Shown one piece after another: positions 10,566 through 11,310 of a stretch of DNA of 11,310 nt. How positions within the stretch are numbered: the first letter of the stretch is position 1; every line of letters begins with the position of its first letter. The notes below the pieces were generated by a model, which saw only the letters and a program-made list of their open reading frames with translations, ran no database searches and was not told the origin of the DNA. The position numbers were made by a program, and so were the translations under genes. Origin of the DNA: CAYHXN01 sp964360605. Its GTDB lineage: Bacteria; Patescibacteriota; Minisyncoccia; UBA6257; WO2-44-18. The stretch spans positions 1 to 11,310 of the forward strand of contig CAYHXN010000018.1 of the NCBI GenBank assembly GCA_964360605.1, given 5' to 3'.

Positions 10566-10587
10566 ATAGCCGTTTCCGGAATATACT
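10559..10587 (+). promoter_or_regulatory. secA promoter, leaderless architecture
   Basis: TTGTCA (10559-10564), a 17-bp spacer and TATACT (10582-10587) are followed by only 6 nt and then the ATG at 10594. Transcription would start at the A of ATG. Its -35 overlaps the -35 of the opposite promoter almost exactly (TTTGTCAAA). Confidence 0.75.
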
Positions 10588-10593
10588 TTAAAG

Positions 10594-11310
10594 ATGTTTA
10601 AGCGTTTATTAAAGATTTTTGGCGGAAACCCGCTGAAACACTATAAAAAAATTGTTGAGGGTATTAACGCATTGGAACCGGAGATTAAGCAGTTAGGCGA
10701 TGAGGAATTGCGGGCGGAAAGTTTTAAATTGAAAGAGAAAATTCAAGGTAATGGTTCGACAAGCTCACCAACTAATAACCTTCCAGTTCCCGAGCCGAGT
10801 CGAGGGATTACCTTAGATATGATGCTTCCGCGAGCGTTCGCGTTGGTTCGCGAAGCGGCGCGGCGGACTTTAGGTCAGCGTCACTATGACGTCCAGTTAA
10901 TGGGCGGCATTGCTTTGCACGAAGGGAAAATCGCCGAAATGATGACCGGTGAAGGAAAAACTTTAGCGGCTACCGCTCCGGTTTATTTAAATTCGCTTTC
11001 CGGAAAAGGCGTCCATGTGGTGACGGTGAATGAATACTTAGCCAAGCGTGATACGGTTTGGATGGGACAGATTTATCACATGCTTGGTTTGAAAGTCGCC
11101 TGCCTCGTGCACGAGGGAGCATTAAGTTACGACCCCGATTATACTGGAGAAAAATTAAAAGCGCAAAATCCAAATAACAAAACACCGCACGAACATAAGG
11201 AATCCGCTTTATTAGACAAAGAACGGGACACGACTGGAGGTTTTTTAGTCCAGGACGCGTATTTGCGGCCGATTAACAGGCGAGAGGCGTATCAAGCCGA
11301 TATCACTTAC
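10594..11310 (+). CDS. secA: Preprotein translocase subunit SecA, 5' part (runs off the window)
   Basis: SecA is the ATPase motor that pushes preproteins through SecYEG at the inner face of the membrane. The 239 codons present are open to the right edge. Visible motifs are an N-terminal helix (residues 1-50), PRAFALVREAARRTLGQRHYDVQLMGG, the Walker A motif MTGEGKT (117-123), and GKGVHVVTVNEYLAKRD (138-153). A first insertion (about 51-73, GSTSSP...PEPSRG) is encoded by a segment flanked by inverted repeats. A second insertion of about 55 residues after LVHEG (about 175-228, with DKERDTTGGFLVQ) precedes REAYQADITY and is, from memory, typical of CPR SecA. The ATG has no SD and sits 6 nt behind a -10 box. 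Confidence 0.96.
   Translation, partial: MFKRLLKIFGGNPLKHYKKIVEGINALEPEIKQLGDEELRAESFKLKEKIQGNGSTSSPTNNLPVPEPSRGITLDMMLPRAFALVREAARRTLGQRHYDVQLMGGIALHEGKIAEMMTGEGKTLAATAPVYLNSLSGKGVHVVTVNEYLAKRDTVWMGQIYHMLGLKVACLVHEGALSYDPDYTGEKLKAQNPNNKTPHEHKESALLDKERDTTGGFLVQDAYLRPINRREAYQADITY
10745..10814 (+). repeat. Short repeat-like insertion inside secA
   Basis: An 8-bp inverted repeat, AAGGTAAT and ATTACCTT, bounds a 70-nt segment encoding a low-complexity Ser/Pro/Asn linker absent from most SecA proteins. It contains GGTTCGACAAGCTCACC, a sequence that I recall as a common dispersed repeat in Parcubacteria genomes. The reading frame is kept. Confidence 0.6.

Overview
The window looks like a chromosome segment of a Candidate Phyla Radiation (Patescibacteria, probably Parcubacteria-like) bacterium. 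The main reasons are a SecA with a second family-type insertion after its nucleotide-binding motif, the mix of housekeeping genes with many small orphan genes, housekeeping genes without Shine-Dalgarno (SD) sequences, and short repeats placed inside conserved genes. This is an inference from sequence character; no 16S rRNA is present. Three runs of N (6279-6378, 7618-7717, 9842-9851) are assembly gaps.

Layout. 1-206: hairpins and a minus-strand terminator. 207-1216 (minus): a small lipoprotein and a Nudix-like protein with a degenerate Nudix box, driven by a clear promoter followed by a dyad. 1310-1383 (minus): tRNA-Ala(CGC). 1424-2817 (minus): an unrecognised membrane-anchored protein (weakly DUF155/RMND1-like) followed by a 94-residue ParB-N-like protein and a terminator. 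2901-3995 (minus): a ZIP-family metal transporter whose upstream region holds a ~270-bp element of nested inverted repeats with perfect 21-bp ends. 3973-5885 (plus): an ECF sigma factor, a one-membrane-helix protein (putative anti-sigma factor) and a secreted helical protein. 5925-7763 (minus): murB, hpf/raiA and HU. 7746-9296 (plus): rny (RNase Y), divergent from murB with interleaved promoters. 9337-10565 (minus): tiny, tightly packed transcription units encoding orphan proteins and a RING-like zinc protein, with duplicated promoter/leader and terminator modules. 10559-11310 (plus): the 5' part of secA.

How the genes relate. The core genes serve envelope synthesis (murB), ribosome hibernation (hpf), nucleoid structure (HU), mRNA turnover (rny) and protein export (secA). 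The sigma operon looks like an envelope-sensing circuit: sigma factor, membrane-tethered regulator and exported partner. Two initiation styles coexist. Several genes start directly behind a -10 box and look leaderless, while the small accessory genes have strong SD sequences.

Places most worth a second look: the nested inverted-repeat element at 3662-3934, which in RNA would bury a ZIP start codon in a stem; the small-gene block at 9337-10565, where stop codons lie inside terminator loops, 5' hairpins sit at predicted transcription starts, and a 10-N gap probably hides a whole small gene; and the leaderless promoter architecture.
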